From: Chloroflexota bacterium
GTDB taxonomy: Bacteria; Chloroflexota; Limnocylindria; Limnocylindrales; CSP1-4
Direction: 5' to 3'
Assembly (NCBI GenBank): GCA_013696275.1
Contig: JACCYW010000036.1
Location: forward strand, 1 to 5,157
DNA: 5,157 nucleotides
The first letter of the stretch is position 1. Each line of letters begins with the position of its first letter. The notes beneath the pieces were generated by a model. It had not been told where the DNA came from, did no database searches, and worked only from the letters and a program-made list of their open reading frames with translations. The translations under genes and the position numbers were made by a program. Shown piece after piece: positions 4,803 through 5,157 of this stretch.

Positions 4803-5157
4803 GTCCGCGCCACAAGACCGGCCATCACCGATAGCATCGTCGCCACCGGCAAGGGTGACGACGGGACCACGGGGCTGTTGTTCGGCGGCCGGGTGAGCAA
4901 GGACGACCCACGGACCGAGGCGTATGGGACCCTTGACGAGGCAGTCGCGGCTCTCGGGCTGGCTCGCGCCGAGCTGAATGCTCCTTCCGGTGCGACGCCG
5001 GATCCCTTGGCGGACATCCTGCTGCGACTCCAGCGTGGCCTCTTCGTGGCCGGCGCAGAACTTGCCGCCAACCCGGAGGCGTGGGATCGACTGCAGGACG
5101 GCGTGACTCGCGTGGACGAGGCGATGGTCGACGAAGTAGAGACCATCCTCGCAGAGC
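4803..5157 (+). CDS. pduO: PduO-type cob(I)alamin adenosyltransferase, 3' end beyond window
   Basis: This enzyme moves the adenosyl group of ATP to reduced cobalamin to make adenosylcobalamin. The N-terminal ATP-binding signature is clear: TGKGDDGTTGLLFGGRVSK, then DPRTEAYGTLDE, where PduO/MMAB relatives usually have DPRxxAYGxxDELN. The helix LLRLQRGLFVAGAELA matches the family's second conserved block. The frame runs to the window end, so the C-terminal active-site part is missing. The frame has no ATG, GTG or TTG between its upstream stop (TGA at 4767-4769) and the signature. I place the start at GTC 4803, 5 nt after GGAGG, giving 16 residues before GDDGTT, which suits the family. Other candidates are CTG 4782, ACG 4800 or ATC 4824. 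A TTG at 4878 or GTG at 4893 would cut away the ATP-binding motif. It lies 14 nt downstream of the DUF59 gene and is probably co-transcribed with it. Confidence 0.85.

Noticed and set aside
4057..4815. Long minus-strand open frame (252 codons) across the gap and the DUF59 gene
   Set aside because: Most of it is antisense to clear DUF59 and DUF433 coding sequence, and the protein has no recognisable domain or hydrophobic pattern. Long antisense frames are common in GC-rich genes.
4730..5146. Minus-strand open frame opposite the adenosyltransferase
   Set aside because: It is a Ser/Arg-rich shadow of a frame with clear PduO motifs.

Overview
This is a GC-rich, tightly packed bacterial chromosomal window. 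It carries ordinary housekeeping or accessory genes and shows no insertion sequence, CRISPR array, tRNA or rRNA. Several start codons lack a Shine-Dalgarno site but have a TAnnnT-type -10 hexamer 7-9 nt upstream, which suggests leaderless transcripts. That habit, the base composition and the gene families (CysA2-like rhodanese, DUF433, MIP18/DUF59, PduO-type adenosyltransferase) fit a Terrabacteria lineage such as Chloroflexota or Actinomycetota. The sequence alone does not settle the phylum.

Layout from left to right: (1) 1-324 (+), the 3' end of an unrecognised gene. (2) 357-1196 (+), a tandem-rhodanese thiosulfate sulfurtransferase. (3) 1193-2371 (-), a serine beta-lactamase-family hydrolase whose stop codon overlaps that of the sulfurtransferase. 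(4) 2393-2722 (+), a small unknown protein. (5) 2723-3250 (-), a small membrane protein that abuts gene 4 stop to stop. (6) 3272-3775 (+), an unknown helical protein, coupled by a 1-bp overlap to (7) 3775-4122 (+), a DUF433 protein with an unusual C-terminal tail. (8) 4123-4386, a 264-bp gap holding nested inverted repeats that could fold as a structured RNA. (9) 4387-4788 (+), a MIP18/DUF59-family Fe-S assembly factor. (10) 4803 to the window end (+), a PduO-type cob(I)alamin adenosyltransferase that begins at no normal start codon.

Genes alternate in strand. Both divergent pairs are separated by exactly 21 bp under the start choices made here, and each gap contains overlapping back-to-back -10 hexamers. 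Both convergent pairs meet stop on stop, with no space for a terminator. The sulfurtransferase and the DUF59 protein point to sulfur and Fe-S handling, and the adenosyltransferase supplies adenosylcobalamin. There is no evidence that the whole window forms one pathway. The least explained items are the structured 4148-4291 region, the missing adenosyltransferase start codon, the DUF433 pair that lacks its usual PIN-like toxin, and the symmetric divergent promoters.
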